Positions 47,265-57,793 of a stretch of DNA of 64,000 nt are shown here, piece after piece. This DNA is from Datura wrightii. Taxonomy: Eukaryota; Streptophyta; Magnoliopsida; Solanales; Solanaceae. Location: assembly GCA_035772735.1 (NCBI GenBank), contig JASDFA010000001.1, forward strand, positions 74,860,001 through 74,924,000, in the 5' to 3' direction. The notes beneath the pieces are model-generated. The model was not told the DNA's origin and did not search any database. It saw only the letters and a program-made list of their open reading frames with translations. The translations under genes were made by a program, and so were the position numbers. Numbering within the stretch: position 1 is the stretch's first letter; the number at the start of each line of letters is the position of its first letter.

Positions 47265-48190
47265 AGAAACTTTGTATTGCCAAAGTTATCGACCTAAATT
47301 GAAGATGAAATAGATGAAGTGTTTGGGGCAAAAAGAAATGACGGCATGGATGCAAATGGAGGAATAAGGAAGATTACCAATTCAAGAAAATATTTCAGAG
47401 GACATGATAATTAAGTTACGGAAACAACATTTTGGAGATTTTAGATATTAGCATAATAATAGAGACCTAATTGAAATTGAATCCTTCCTAGAAGGTGGTT
47501 GCGTAGATTATGTACTCTTTTAGTCTTCTAATATTTTATAATACATGTAAGATTTTATTTTTTTGGATAAATTTATAGGCTATTCTCCTTTATTTTTTTT
47601 TAAATAATTGTCTTTTATTTAATGCAACTCATTTTATAGATACTTAGTATCACTTACTTAAAATTTAATTTATAATTTATTTTAACTTAGTAACTTACTT
47701 CATAAATTTATTACTATTTACTATTATATCAAAACTTTAATAAGTTACAAATTTAATTAGTTTTGACTTTTGTAAAAAAATTTGTTCGTTTTGTAAAAAA
47801 GTTCATAAGTATTAACTTTAAAATATTTAAAACTTCATAAGTTATTAACTTTATAAGTTATAACTTTAAAAAAATTTATCAAAAAATATCCCAAAAAATG
47901 GTTAACTTAAATTCTTAAAAGACTAATAATTAGACCAATGGACTAATAATTAATAAGTTATAAAGCTTTTTTTTAAAAAATATATAAAGAAATGAATTAA
48001 AAAAATAATTGGACCCAGTCCGACCCGATTCCACACAAGTAATACACAAATCAGACCAGAAAGGGAGAATACCCGGTAGACCCGATATCAATAGACCCGG
48101 TTCCAGTCAAAGTTCTGATCAATCGGGTCCCGGACCCAGTCCGTTTATGAAAAAAACCAAACTGGTGATTCCAGTCCGCTGCCACCCTTA
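47265..48190 (+). other. H1 3' region and right TIR
   Basis: An A/T-rich 3' UTR (47520-47990), then a subterminal repeat zone with GACCCGAT/GACCCGGT words, then the right inverted repeat. Confidence 0.6.
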
Positions 48191-48508
48191 GTTAAAACGG
48201 AAAAGTGACCGCCGCAGCGGACGGCTGCTAGGCAGAATTCAATCCCCTGTTTTGGGGAAAGTTTTTAGATTGCTGAAAAGTGGTGAAACAAGCATATGTA
48301 TATATATATATATATATACAAGAACTGCTAGTTATATAGATAATAGGGCCAGAAACACGGGCACCTGTACATCTAGTGCAAAAAATGAAAACTATCCAAA
48401 ATGAGCAAAATAAGGAAATAAAATGTTTAACAAGCCCACAATGAGGGAAACCAACCAAATAATCTAAGGGGAATGGAGGGAAGGGAGGTACACCATAGCC
48501 ATGCCTAA
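48191..48508. other. Retroelement remnant with (TA)n
   Basis: Continues 42259. A TA microsatellite lies at about 48297-48318. No conserved domain seen. Confidence 0.45.
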
Positions 48509-48614
48509 CTAGAGGCCTCATCAGTACCGCTAAGCTCATCGAACTGCTCGTCCTCAAACTCGCTGAGGAAGGAGAACTCTTGGGCATTGTCATGACTTGA
48601 GTCAACGCCCTGGC
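48509..48614 (-). pseudogene. Acidic C-terminal coding tail, cut by L2
   Basis: The minus frame gives about 34 Ser/Glu/Asp/Phe-rich residues ending at a TAG (48509-48511). It breaks exactly where the LTR L2 begins (48615). Composition and codon pattern look like a real acidic C-terminus, but no family is recognised and the upstream part is not identifiable in the window. It could be chance. Confidence 0.3.
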
Positions 48615-49096
48615 TGTGACACGGTGCCTAGAGCCACCAGTGACTTCAAGATAATCCATGACATAACATAATTCTATCATATGACACTTCATTAGAAATC
48701 TTAAGCGAATGGTATTTGTAAACAAACAAAATATTCTTTTATTGGCAAGGATAAAGTCTAATAAGATGCTGAAATTTCAAACAACACTAAGACTCAAGAT
48801 GAAACTAACACACCCTATCTGAAAACCTTCTAAAACTGATGAGCTGCTGGGATAAGTCCTCAGCTAACTCTAAAATCTATAAACTAGAAATGATAACACA
48901 ACTAAAATAGTAAAGATCCTCCGATCCTCAAAAGATGAGGATCACCACTGACAAATGTTGGATATTGCTGGACGAAGCCTAACTACGATGTAGGGGCTGA
49001 GTACCTAAGCCTATATCATAAAAAATATAATATAGGAAGTATGCGTCAATACTTTGAATGTACTAAGTATGTGAGAGTACACAAATAAAAGATAAA
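48615..49096 (-). repeat. L2: LTR fragment cut by E5
   Basis: Begins TGTGACACGG and follows the landmark order of the S1/E3 LTRs ('gagctgctgggataag', 'tgaatgtactaagtatg'). E5 inserted at 49097; the rest would lie right of the window. Confidence 0.7.
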
Positions 49097-50175
49097 TGTT
49101 CGGTGTTTTTCACAACTACACGCAAGTGCAAGTGGTCGAACAAGTAATAAAGTGGCTCAAGTAAGCCAAGTATCGATCCCACAGGTACTGGGCTAGGGTA
49201 ACAATCTACTCAAGTGTCAATAAACTTTAACTCTAAAAATGCAGATAACAGTGTGAAGAAGAGTTTGATATTTTGGTTTCTAATTTTATACTAAGTCTAA
49301 AACGAATATACAATTTGAGTCTTAACTATAAGTATGAGCATGCTGAGGCTAAATGAACATGTAAAGAAATAAATTATCGATACAATTGGGTTAATCTTTC
49401 CTCCAGTTGCTAGTCAAGAATCATTGCCTATGGATTAAAACTCTCGTATTTAACCCAAATTAAGAATCATGAACCTTCTACCTACATCTCTGTGATAGAA
49501 AGAAATTCATGTTCTAGACATACAAAATCGATTCCTTAATTGACTAATACGACTTTTAGGTATATCTCTATCCTGAAGGTAAATCAATTCTCAATTTTCC
49601 CAAACTAAGAAAAGATCATATCCTATTAATTCACAACTTTCCAATTTCTTGCTCTCTCGAGTGAAACCGGACTTTTAGATGTACATTAACGTTGGCCACA
49701 CATTAATGCAGTAAGAACAAGAATCAATAGAACAACCATGGAAGAAAGATGAAAAACCAATTAACCAATAATTACATTTCAATACAATTGTTCTTAACCT
49801 CAGCAAGAAGGGAATTTAGCCACTCATTTGTGGATTAAATATCGTTAAATGAGTGTTAATCATACAAGCAATTGAAATAAAGAAGAAGGAGATAGAGAAA
49901 AACCCTGAGATTTTCGTCCCCTCAACTGCCTGTAACCCACGTTCTTGCTCCACCAAGTCAGAATAATTAAAAATGAACCTAAGTGTTCTATTTATACTAG
50001 TGGGAATTTCTCCCGGGATAACAAGCAACATGTCACGGAGTGCATCGCGGAGCACTGCCTCTGTGACACGCCACCGACGCGGACCCTTACTGGAATTCAG
50101 ATGTCCATGTATTAAGGCCCAATGTGGCACGCAATGCAACATGGGGCTAGGCCAACGTGCCACGGCCCCAACGTG
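49097..50175 (-). repeat. E5 3' LTR, part downstream of E6
   Basis: Aligns in reverse with 50503-51605 of E6. Ends (sense) CCGAACA at 49097. TATA box at 49989-49996. With 57429-57755 it totals 1406 bp. Confidence 0.85.
50171..50175. repeat. E6 target-site duplication, left
   Basis: ACGTG; perfect copy at 57424-57428. Confidence 0.95.
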
Positions 50176-51605
50176 TGATCTTGGGCAGATTTATATGCCC
50201 AAGTGATACTCAAACGTATCATTTTCGCCTTGTTTAGTGTGCAATGTGTATACATTTTCATGTAATTGGTAATAAAATGTGAATTTATACTAACCAACAT
50301 GATTAGCATTGTTTTTTAGGTAAAACATGATTTTGAGGAGCTAAAATGCATGTTGGAACAATATCGGAGTTGGACTTGGATGCGAGCACGAAAAAGACAT
50401 TGGACTGCACAATGTAAAGGGGCTCCGCGATGGAGCCGTGCCACGCTACCATCGTGGAGGCACACTGCCTGGAGGGTGATTAATTTGTCAATTTCCAGTG
50501 AAGCCTCGCGACAGCTCCGTGGCACGGAGGCAAGCCACCGCGTTGCATGCCGTGCCACGTTGAGGCTCTATTCCCGGACCCCAGATTTCCAGTGAGGGTC
50601 CGCGTCCACACCGTGTCACGGAGGCAGTGCTCCGCGTTGGTCTCCGTGATACGTTGCTTGATATTCGGGGAAAAATTCCCAATAGTATAAATAGAACACT
50701 TAGGCTTATTTTTAATAAATTCAGACTTGGTGGAGCAAGGACGTGGGTTACAGGCAGTTGAGGGCCGAAAAAGCTAAGGGTTTTTCTCTCTTTCTTTCTT
50801 CTTTCAATCAATTGTTTGTATGATTAACACTTGTTTTGGGATGATTAATCCACAAATGAGTGACTAATTATCTTCCTTGTTGAGGTCATGAACAATGGTG
50901 ATGAATTTTGATTATTGAATTGTATGGTTTTTCATCTTCTTCTTCTATGTTGTTCTATTAATTCTTGTCTCTACTGCATTAGCGTGTGGCCGACATTAAT
51001 GTACATCTAAAAAGTCCGATTTCACTCGAGAGAGCACGAAATTGGAAAGTTGTGAATTAATAGGGTATTGTTCTTAACTTGATTTGGGAAAATTGGGTTT
51101 TGATGTGCTTTCCTGATAGAAATATACTTGAAAGCCGTATTAGTCAATTTAGGAACCGGAATTGTATTGCGAGGTCATAAATTGCATTTGATCACAGAAA
51201 TGTAGACGAATGGTTTATGATTCTTAAGTGAGATTAAATACGAGAGTTTTAATCTCTAGGCTAATGTTCTTGGCTAGCAACTAGAAGAGAAGAATAACCG
51301 AATTATGATTATAATCAATTTCATTACTTGTTCTTAACCTTGGCATGCTCATATCCATAGTTTCAATTCAAAGTAGATATTTGTTAATAGTTTTAGTATA
51401 TAATTTATAAACAAAAATTATTTAACTTTTGGTTACGTTGTTGTCAGCATATATAGAAGTAAGATATAATATAGTATACTTGAGCAATTTTTACTTATCC
51501 AGAGTCTCCTTGGTTCGATACTTGGCTTACTTAGCCACTTTATTACTTGTTTGACCACGTGCACTTGCCTGTCGGTTTTTAACCCATATAGCAACCCACC
51601 GAACA
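50176..51605 (+). repeat. E6 5' LTR
   Basis: TGATCTTGGG to CCGAACA. The U3 part (50410-50660) is dense in CCGTGTCACGGAG and CGCGGAG words, directly before the TATA box. Confidence 0.95.
50686..50693 (+). promoter_or_regulatory. TATA box of the E6 5' LTR
   Basis: TATAAATA; copy at 56504-56511 in the 3' LTR. It lies about 25 bases after the GC-rich motif cluster. Confidence 0.75.
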
Positions 51606-51611
51606 AGTTTT

Positions 51612-51629
51612 TGGCGCCGTTGCCGGGGA
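51612..51629 (+). other. E6 primer binding site (tRNA-Asp)
   Basis: TGGCGCCGTTGCCGGGGA, 18 of 18 to the tRNA-Asp complement, six bases after the LTR. Confidence 0.95.
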
Positions 51630-51748
51630 GACTAGGCAATTGGTGAAATTGTGTTAAGTGTAAATTTACTGTATTTTTGATTTTATTTTCTTAAGTGTTT
51701 GACAACTTTGTCTTAGCCTGTATTTTGCAGACTTGATTTCTGTGAACA

Positions 51749-52092
51749 CTGGCAAAGGACAAAGAGCTGGTGGAATCTTATATAGAGCCTGAACGTGAAT
51801 TTCATAGTAAACGCAGAGAAGCTCTACAAAAGAAGCTGTAGTTGCTCATACAGACTATGATGGAGCAACAAAATCCACCGGTTGTGAGGGCAGGTTAGTG
51901 CCCGACGAAGCAGCAGCAAGGCCGGTTCGCGAGGTGGCAATCCCACATGCCAACAATGTATATTCAAGTATCCGCAAACCAGAGCCTGGAGGGAGATTTG
52001 AACTAAAGCAGAACATGGTGCAACTATTGCACACAAGCGGGCAATTTACCGGTGTCCCTCATGAAGACCCACAACAACATCTCTAAAACTTT
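51749..52092 (+). pseudogene. E6 gag N-terminus, broken
   Basis: The frame begins at a CTG (51749) where ATG is expected. It has a TAG at 51839, a one-base deletion near 51891, and a TAA at 52084-52086 where E5 has CAA. The sequence is Glu/Lys/Arg-rich, then an Ala/Pro-rich segment leading into the gag core. These defects would stop full-length gag, so only translation from inside the downstream frame is possible. Confidence 0.7.
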
Positions 52093-54060
52093 TTGGAGAT
52101 AAGTGACACTTATATACCCGCTGGAGTGTCACCTGATTATCTTCGGCTCACACTATTTCCGTTTTCCTTACTTGGTGAAGCCAAGAGGTGGTTAAAAGCT
52201 GAACCACCAAATTCTATATCAACGTGGGATGATCTTGCACGAAAGTTCTTGATAAGATTTTTTCCCTCTGGGAAAACAGCCAGACTTAGAAGTCAAATTC
52301 TAAGTTTCAAACAGAGGGAGGGAGAAAATTTATATCAAGCCTGGGAGAGATTTAAATCCATGTTGCGGGACTGTCCTCATCATCATCAGTCCAATGAGGT
52401 GTTGGTACACACATTTATTGAGGGTTTGGAACCCCATACTAAAATTTTACTAGACTCAGCAGTTGGAGGGCAAGCGCTGGAAAAGACTTATGAGGAGCTG
52501 TACACTTTGCTCAACCGGATTTCACAGGGCAATCCAGAATGGAATGCTGACTCATCTCGAGGTGGAGCAAGGAAAGCAGCAGGAGTGCTTGAAGTGGATG
52601 GATTTACAGCTATCGCTGCACAGATAGCTGCCTTGCAGAATCAGTTGAACAACCACTTCAGCAACATGAACTTGAACCAGCCTTCAGCTTCAGTCAATGC
52701 GGTCCAGCAAATGTGGTGTGAAGTGTGTGGAAGCAGTGAGCACTCAGCTGAGTTCTGTGGAGCAAACCCAGATTCAGTTAACTTTGTGGGCAATGCACAA
52801 AGAAATCAGCAGCAGTTTGGTAGCGGCTACAACTCAAATTGGAGGAACCATCCAAATTTTTCGTGGGGTAGCAACAACCAACAAGGCCAAAGTTCGGGTC
52901 AGGGTATGCACAGGAAGCAAGGAGGGCAACAGAACTACCAATTTCAATTCAGAAATCACAATGCCCCTCCTCCACCACCATCACCTACCATTGAGGAAAT
53001 GTTCAAGACCATGATCACTAATCAGGCGCAATTGCAGGCTGACTATGTTAAATTGGCAGCCGAAGTGAAGAACAATCAATTAGCGACCAAGGCTCTTGAG
53101 TATCAATTTGGGCAATTTGCCACTGCCCAAAACACAAGGCCTAGAGGAGGACTGCCTAGCGACACGGATCCTAATCCGAAGCAGGTAAATGCAGTGACCA
53201 CAAGGAGTGGTTTGCAGCTGAAGGAGGTGGAACCGGAAAGACCACCTCAAAAGTCTGGAGCAGCAGATGTTGAGGAAGAACAAACTTCGGATAGGGGGAA
53301 GACCAAAGAAGCTGAATCAGAAAGGCCTCCACCCCCCGTTCCCTCAACAGCCAGATGGAGCAGACATAAGGAGAGAGGTTACCACCAGACTCTGCCGTAT
53401 TCTCTAATGAACAGGGAGGCCAGAATATGGCTGAAGATAGTCTGTTCGTGCTTAATCCCGGGGGTGCACATGATTGATGTGACCCGGGACCGTGTCTGCC
53501 TGGTGTATGCCCTGATGAAAGGGCTAGAGATTAATGTTGGGGCGGTCATCATATCCGCCATGAAGAGAGCCCGACTACACCAGGGCCACAGGTATGGGTT
53601 CGGAGGACTTATCACCACCTTCCTCCGGGGCCTCGACATCGAGGAAGAGGCTTTGGACTACATCCCGCAGTTGGAGCGGAGGGCCCTTGATGTGACCAAA
53701 ACTAAGGCCCCCGACACCACACACGGGCCAGTGCTGACACTTGGCGAGCGACATGCTCGCGATGACCAGTACATGGAACGGATGTTTGGTATGCAAATGC
53801 TTCAGCTTTGGATTGGTGGGAGACCAGCCACGAAGGAGGAGCTATGGCAGCTGGAGCTGGATTACCCATTTGGCGAAAACGCCAGGGCTTTATGCCGTGT
53901 GGGGCCAGCCTTTGTAGAGCCCACTGATGATGATGTCCCCACGGATGAGGAGACACATCGGGAGGACTCCGATGTGGAGTCCGATGACGACAACATAGGT
54001 GACTCGGACATGGGCGATGAGGCAGCAGCACCGGATGAAGAAGTCGAATATTTCGACTGA
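52093..54060 (+). CDS. E6 gag-ORF2 chimera, 655 codons open
   Basis: The gag core lies in residues 1-150, with Pro-Phe-Ser-Leu-Leu-Gly-Glu-Ala-Lys-Arg-Trp near 22-32 and a Phe-Phe-Pro-Ser-Gly patch. A CCHC knuckle (Cys-Glu-Val-Cys..His..Cys) is encoded at 52717-52758. Next come Asn/Gln/Gly-rich and Pro-rich linkers. Near 53350 the frame passes without shift into the second half of ORF2, aligned with E5 60230-59516: Arg-Glu-Ala-Arg-Ile-Trp, Arg-Val-Cys-Leu-Val-Tyr-Ala-Leu-Met and Gly-Phe-Gly-Gly-Leu patches, ending in a strongly acidic tail and Tyr-Phe-Asp. Protease and the ORF2 N-terminus are gone, about 2.5 kb compared with E5. The first ATG is well inside the frame (about codon 43). Whether the protein is made is unknown. 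Confidence 0.75.
   Translation: MEISDTYIPAGVSPDYLRLTLFPFSLLGEAKRWLKAEPPNSISTWDDLARKFLIRFFPSGKTARLRSQILSFKQREGENLYQAWERFKSMLRDCPHHHQSNEVLVHTFIEGLEPHTKILLDSAVGGQALEKTYEELYTLLNRISQGNPEWNADSSRGGARKAAGVLEVDGFTAIAAQIAALQNQLNNHFSNMNLNQPSASVNAVQQMWCEVCGSSEHSAEFCGANPDSVNFVGNAQRNQQQFGSGYNSNWRNHPNFSWGSNNQQGQSSGQGMHRKQGGQQNYQFQFRNHNAPPPPPSPTIEEMFKTMITNQAQLQADYVKLAAEVKNNQLATKALEYQFGQFATAQNTRPRGGLPSDTDPNPKQVNAVTTRSGLQLKEVEPERPPQKSGAADVEEEQTSDRGKTKEAESERPPPPVPSTARWSRHKERGYHQTLPYSLMNREARIWLKIVCSCLIPGVHMIDVTRDRVCLVYALMKGLEINVGAVIISAMKRARLHQGHRYGFGGLITTFLRGLDIEEEALDYIPQLERRALDVTKTKAPDTTHGPVLTLGERHARDDQYMERMFGMQMLQLWIGGRPATKEELWQLELDYPFGENARALCRVGPAFVEPTDDDVPTDEETHREDSDVESDDDNIGDSDMGDEAAAPDEEVEYFD
52717..52758 (+). 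other. CCHC zinc knuckle in E6 gag
   Basis: Cys-X2-Cys-X4-His-X4-Cys, the RNA-binding knuckle of nucleocapsid. E5 has the same at about 63361-63320. Confidence 0.85.
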
Positions 54061-55954
54061 TCAGGGAGTGTCACCACCCAATTTTGTGATTTTTAAGTTT
54101 TGTGAACACTGGGGACAGTGTTCAATTTAAGTGTGGGGTGGGGAGTAATTAAGTGCTAGGGCTAGGCTGGTTTGCTTGTATGTTCTTTCCTCTATTTGTT
54201 TTGTATGTTTATGTTGCCCTGTGTTTGTGAAGTGCAAACTGGTTTGTATCTGTATGTATTTGTGGTACTTGATGATGTGTGTTGTGAAATGTTGTGGTTT
54301 GCCAACTAAGTCTATAGAAAAAAAATTTGTAAATATTTTCTTATGTTTTTTTCTCTATCGAAATGATCGATATTTTTAAAATTTTGCGAAAATATTTTGT
54401 ACATATTAAAATACTTTGTAAATATTTTTCCATCGAAATGATCGATGTGTTGCAAAATTTTTCGGTTTTAATTTTTGGGTTTCTCGGAGTTTGTTTTCGG
54501 TTCTTTTATCGAGAATAGTCCCATTGAACCGACGTCATAGTTAGTGACCGTTCCCTATGATGGATGGATGACGACTGTCTTAAGGGAAATGTAGTCGGTA
54601 GGAGTAGTGATTTTAATTTGTTTTCAGTTTTTTTTTCTTTGGTGGATTACATCACGGAACCTGTAGTTACTATATGGTTGTGAAATTATGGTTGCGTGTT
54701 GTAACTGATATTCAAAATGTAAAAGTGATTCGGTTGAAAGCATGCAATTTTGTAAATATGTTGAGTTACCTGGGCTGTAGAATTCTATTCAGTGTGATTG
54801 AGGCTTAATTTTGAATTCATGTAATTGGCTAATTAAAGAGTCTGTGAATGCATCTTGAATCGAGCATGTGCATGAAGTGTGAAGTGAGGTGTTGTTATTC
54901 CATGCTATTGTGAAGTGTCTAGAACTTGCCTGGTGTGTGTACAAAACGAAATGAAGGAGGTGTAGTGTTGGAAAAGATGTAGGCATTTCTTTGTTTTAAC
55001 CGAGAGTTTCTATTTTTTTCTTGTCATACACTACCTTTTTATGTGATTGTATACCCTAGTCAGCCCGTTGAGCCTTTAGCCGATTATTTCTTTCTTTTGT
55101 CCAAAATTGTATAAACTAAGCTTAATTCTTTCTTTTCATTAGCCGTAAAGTCTATACAAAACTCTTAAGCGCTTAAGAAGAACAGAAAATTTTTTCCCAA
55201 AGTGTCAAAGAGTGAGAATAGTGGAAAGAAAAAGAAAAGCAGAGTGAGGAAAGAAAAGAAAAAGGTGGAAGAGGCACTTGTTATAATGAAATGATAATGA
55301 AGGTGCATGAAAAACCTTTGTGTCATGTCAAGTGTGTGTGATGAAATGGGCCATACGAAAGTAAACCAGCATGAATGGGATGAGGAAAAAAGAAAAGAGA
55401 GAAACAATGTCATGAGTTGAGGGGAATGTGTTGAAAAGGCGCTTAATGATGCTAGTGGCTATTATTGGCTAATCCAATATGTACTAGTTCCATAGCTTCC
55501 ATTACAACCCATTAAAGTCCTACGTGATCTTACATTGCATTTCTTTATATTAGTGGAGTAATACACTAAGGGCAAGCCTATGGGTCATGACATGATGCAT
55601 GTGAATTCTTTTGGGAGAGAGAGTGAAATTAATTTTTACATGCCCCTACTTAAATGTTTGTGTGTCACATGAACAAAAAGGGGAAGATTCTCTTGAGTTG
55701 TGAGGGCACATGCTTGATGAAAGATTGATTTTCGTGTCGGATATCTTGATTAGCTGATTTGCATGAGTTTGATGATATCGAGGGTCGATTCTTAAAGTCT
55801 AGGAAGTCTTGATGTATTAAAGGTCATTGCATTATTAAGACCATGCATGTTTTCTTGATGATTTATAATATTGAATGATCTCTATGACCGTAGCGTAAAT
55901 TGCCGCACCATAGTGGCGAAGGTTGGGATGTAATTTGCATGAGTTGTGTATGTG

Positions 55955-55972
55955 TTGTTCGAGGACGAACAA
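55955..55972 (+). other. E6 AGGA hairpin before the PPT
   Basis: Perfect seven-base arms TTGTTCG and CGAACAA around AGGA. Confidence 0.75.
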
Positions 55973-55978
55973 GGATTT

Positions 55979-55992
55979 AAGTGTGGGGTAAG
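55979..55992 (+). other. E6 polypurine tract
   Basis: AAGTGTGGGGTAAG directly before the 3' LTR. Confidence 0.85.
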
Positions 55993-57423
55993 TGATCTTG
56001 GGCAGATTTATATGCCCAAGTGATACTCAAACGTATCATTTTCGCCTTGTTTAGTGTGCAATGTGTATACATTTTCATGTAATTGGTAATAAAATGTGAA
56101 TTTATACTAACCAACATGATTAGCATTGTTTTGTAGGTAAAACATGATTTTGAGGAGCTAAAATGCATGTTGGAACAATATCGGAGTTGGACTTGGATGC
56201 GAGCACGAAAAAGACAGTGGACTGCACAATGTAAAGGGGCTCCGCGATGGAGCCGTGCCACGCTACCATCGCGGAGGCACACTGCCTGGAGGGTGATTAA
56301 TTTGTCAATTTCCAGTGAAGCCTCGCGACAGCTCCGTGGCACGGAGGCAAGCCACCGCGTTGCATGTCGTGCCACGTTGAGGCTCTATTCCTGGACCCCA
56401 GATTTCCAGTGAGGGTTCCGCGTCCACGCCGTGTCACGGAGGCAGTGCTCCGCGTTGGCCTCCGTGACACGTTGCTTGATATTCGGGGAAAAATTCCCAA
56501 TAGTATAAATAGAACACTTAGGCTTATTTTTAATAAATTCAGACTTGGTGGAGCAAGGACGTGGGTTACAGGCAGTTGAGGGACGAAAAAGCTAAGGGTT
56601 TTTCTCTCTTTCTTTCTTCTTTCAATCAATTGTTTGTATGATTAACACTTGTTTTGGGATGATTAATCCACAAATGAGTGGCTAATTCTCTTCCTTGCTG
56701 AGGTCATGAACAATGGTGATGAATTTTGATTATTGAATTGTATGGTTTTTCATCTTCTTCTTCTATGTTGTTCTATTAATTCTTGTCTCTACTGCATTAG
56801 TGTGTGGCCGACATTAATGTACATCTAAAAATTCCGATTTCACTCGAGAGAGCACGAAATTGGAAAGTTGTGAATTAATAGGGTATTGTTCTTAACTTGA
56901 TTTGGGAAAATTGGGTTTTGATGTGCTTTCCTGATAAAAATATACTTGAAAGCCGTATTAGTCAATTTAGGAACCGGAATTGTATTGCGAGGTCATAAAT
57001 TGCATTTGATCACAGAAATGTAGACGGATGGTTTATGATTCTTAAGTGAGATTAAATACGAGAGTTTTAATCTCTAGGCTAATGTTCTTGGCTAGCAACT
57101 AGAAGAGAAGAATAACCGAATTATGATTATAATCAATTTCATTACTTGTTCTTAACCTTGGCATGCTCATATCCATAGTTTCAATTCAAAGTAGATATTT
57201 GTTAATAGTTTAAGTATATAATTTATAAACAAAAATTATTTAACTTTTGGTTACGTTGTTGTCAGCATATATAGAAGTAAGATAGAATATAGTATACTTG
57301 AGCAATTTTTACTTATCCAGAGTCTCCTTGGTTCGATACTTGGCTTACTTAGCCACTTTATTACTTGTTTGACCACGTGCACTTGCGTGTCGGTTTTTAA
57401 CCCATATAGCAACCCACCGAACA
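55993..57423 (+). repeat. E6 3' LTR
   Basis: 1431 bp; partner of 50176-51605, followed by the right ACGTG duplication. Confidence 0.95.
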
Positions 57424-57428
57424 ACGTG

Positions 57429-57755
57429 CACCTTCACTGGAATTTGGCAAAAATTCCATATCCAGGCAGAAGGCATCCGTGATGGCAGCGTGACACGGCT
57501 CCATCGCGGAGCCCCTTTAATTCATGCTGTCCTTGGCCTTTTCCTTGCTTACTTCCGAGTCCACTCCCGATTTCTCCCAACATGCATTTTAGCTTCCCAA
57601 AATTATATTTCTCCTGCAAAACAATGCTATCATGTTGGTTAGTATAAATTCACATTTTATTACAAATCACATGAGAATGTATAAACATCGATAGATAAAC
57701 AAAGCAAAATGACACATTTGAGTATCACTTGGGCATATAAATTTGCCCAAGATCA
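57429..57755 (-). repeat. E5 3' LTR, first 327 bp in sense
   Basis: In sense it begins TGATCTTGGG at 57755 and joins 50175 across E6. Confidence 0.9.
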
Positions 57756-57793
57756 CTTACCCCACACTTAAATCCTTGTTCGTCCCCGAACAA
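57756..57793 (-). other. E5 polypurine tract and hairpin
   Basis: Sense AAGTGTGGGGTAAG before the LTR. At 57776-57793, arms TTGTTCG and CGAACAA pair perfectly around GGGA, a GNRA-type loop where E6 has AGGA. Confidence 0.8.

Larger units (their letters stand above)
42260..48190 (+). mobile_element. H1: hAT-family DNA transposon
   Basis: Terminal inverted repeats TAAGGGTGGCA (42260-42270) and TGCCACCCTTA (48180-48190) fit hAT ends. Beside them are dense subterminal ACCGG/CCGGT words (42280-42440 and 48005-48180), the usual transposase binding region. Between them lie a TATA box and a broken Ac-type transposase, split by S2. Without S2 it is about 3.8 kb. The 8-bp duplication is not convincing: 42252-42259 and 48191-48198 agree at 4 of 8. 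Confidence 0.85.
54061..55992 (+). other. E6 3' noncoding region
   Basis: Purine-rich tract at 55185-55275, AAGGGCAAGCCTATGG at 55568-55583, AGGA hairpin and polypurine tract at the end. Homologous to E5 57756-59515, and in the shared blocks to E1 and E2. Confidence 0.75.
50176..57423 (+). mobile_element. E6: young, defective member of the E5 family
   Basis: LTRs of 1430 and 1431 bp differ by about 19 substitutions and one indel by eye (near 98.6% identity). Perfect ACGTG duplication. Primer site and polypurine tract are intact. The interior is 4.4 kb, with gag fused to the second half of ORF2. Protease, SL1/SL2, leader and the ORF2 start are deleted. It sits antiparallel in the 3' LTR of its relative E5. 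Confidence 0.95.

Noticed and set aside
42252..48198. 8-bp duplication for the hAT element
   Set aside because: Only 4 of 8 positions agree; not enough to claim.
50316..50558. Open frames duplicated at 50316-50595 and 55977-56412
   Set aside because: They are the same LTR U3 sequence in the two E6 LTRs; GC-rich motif clusters keep several frames open.
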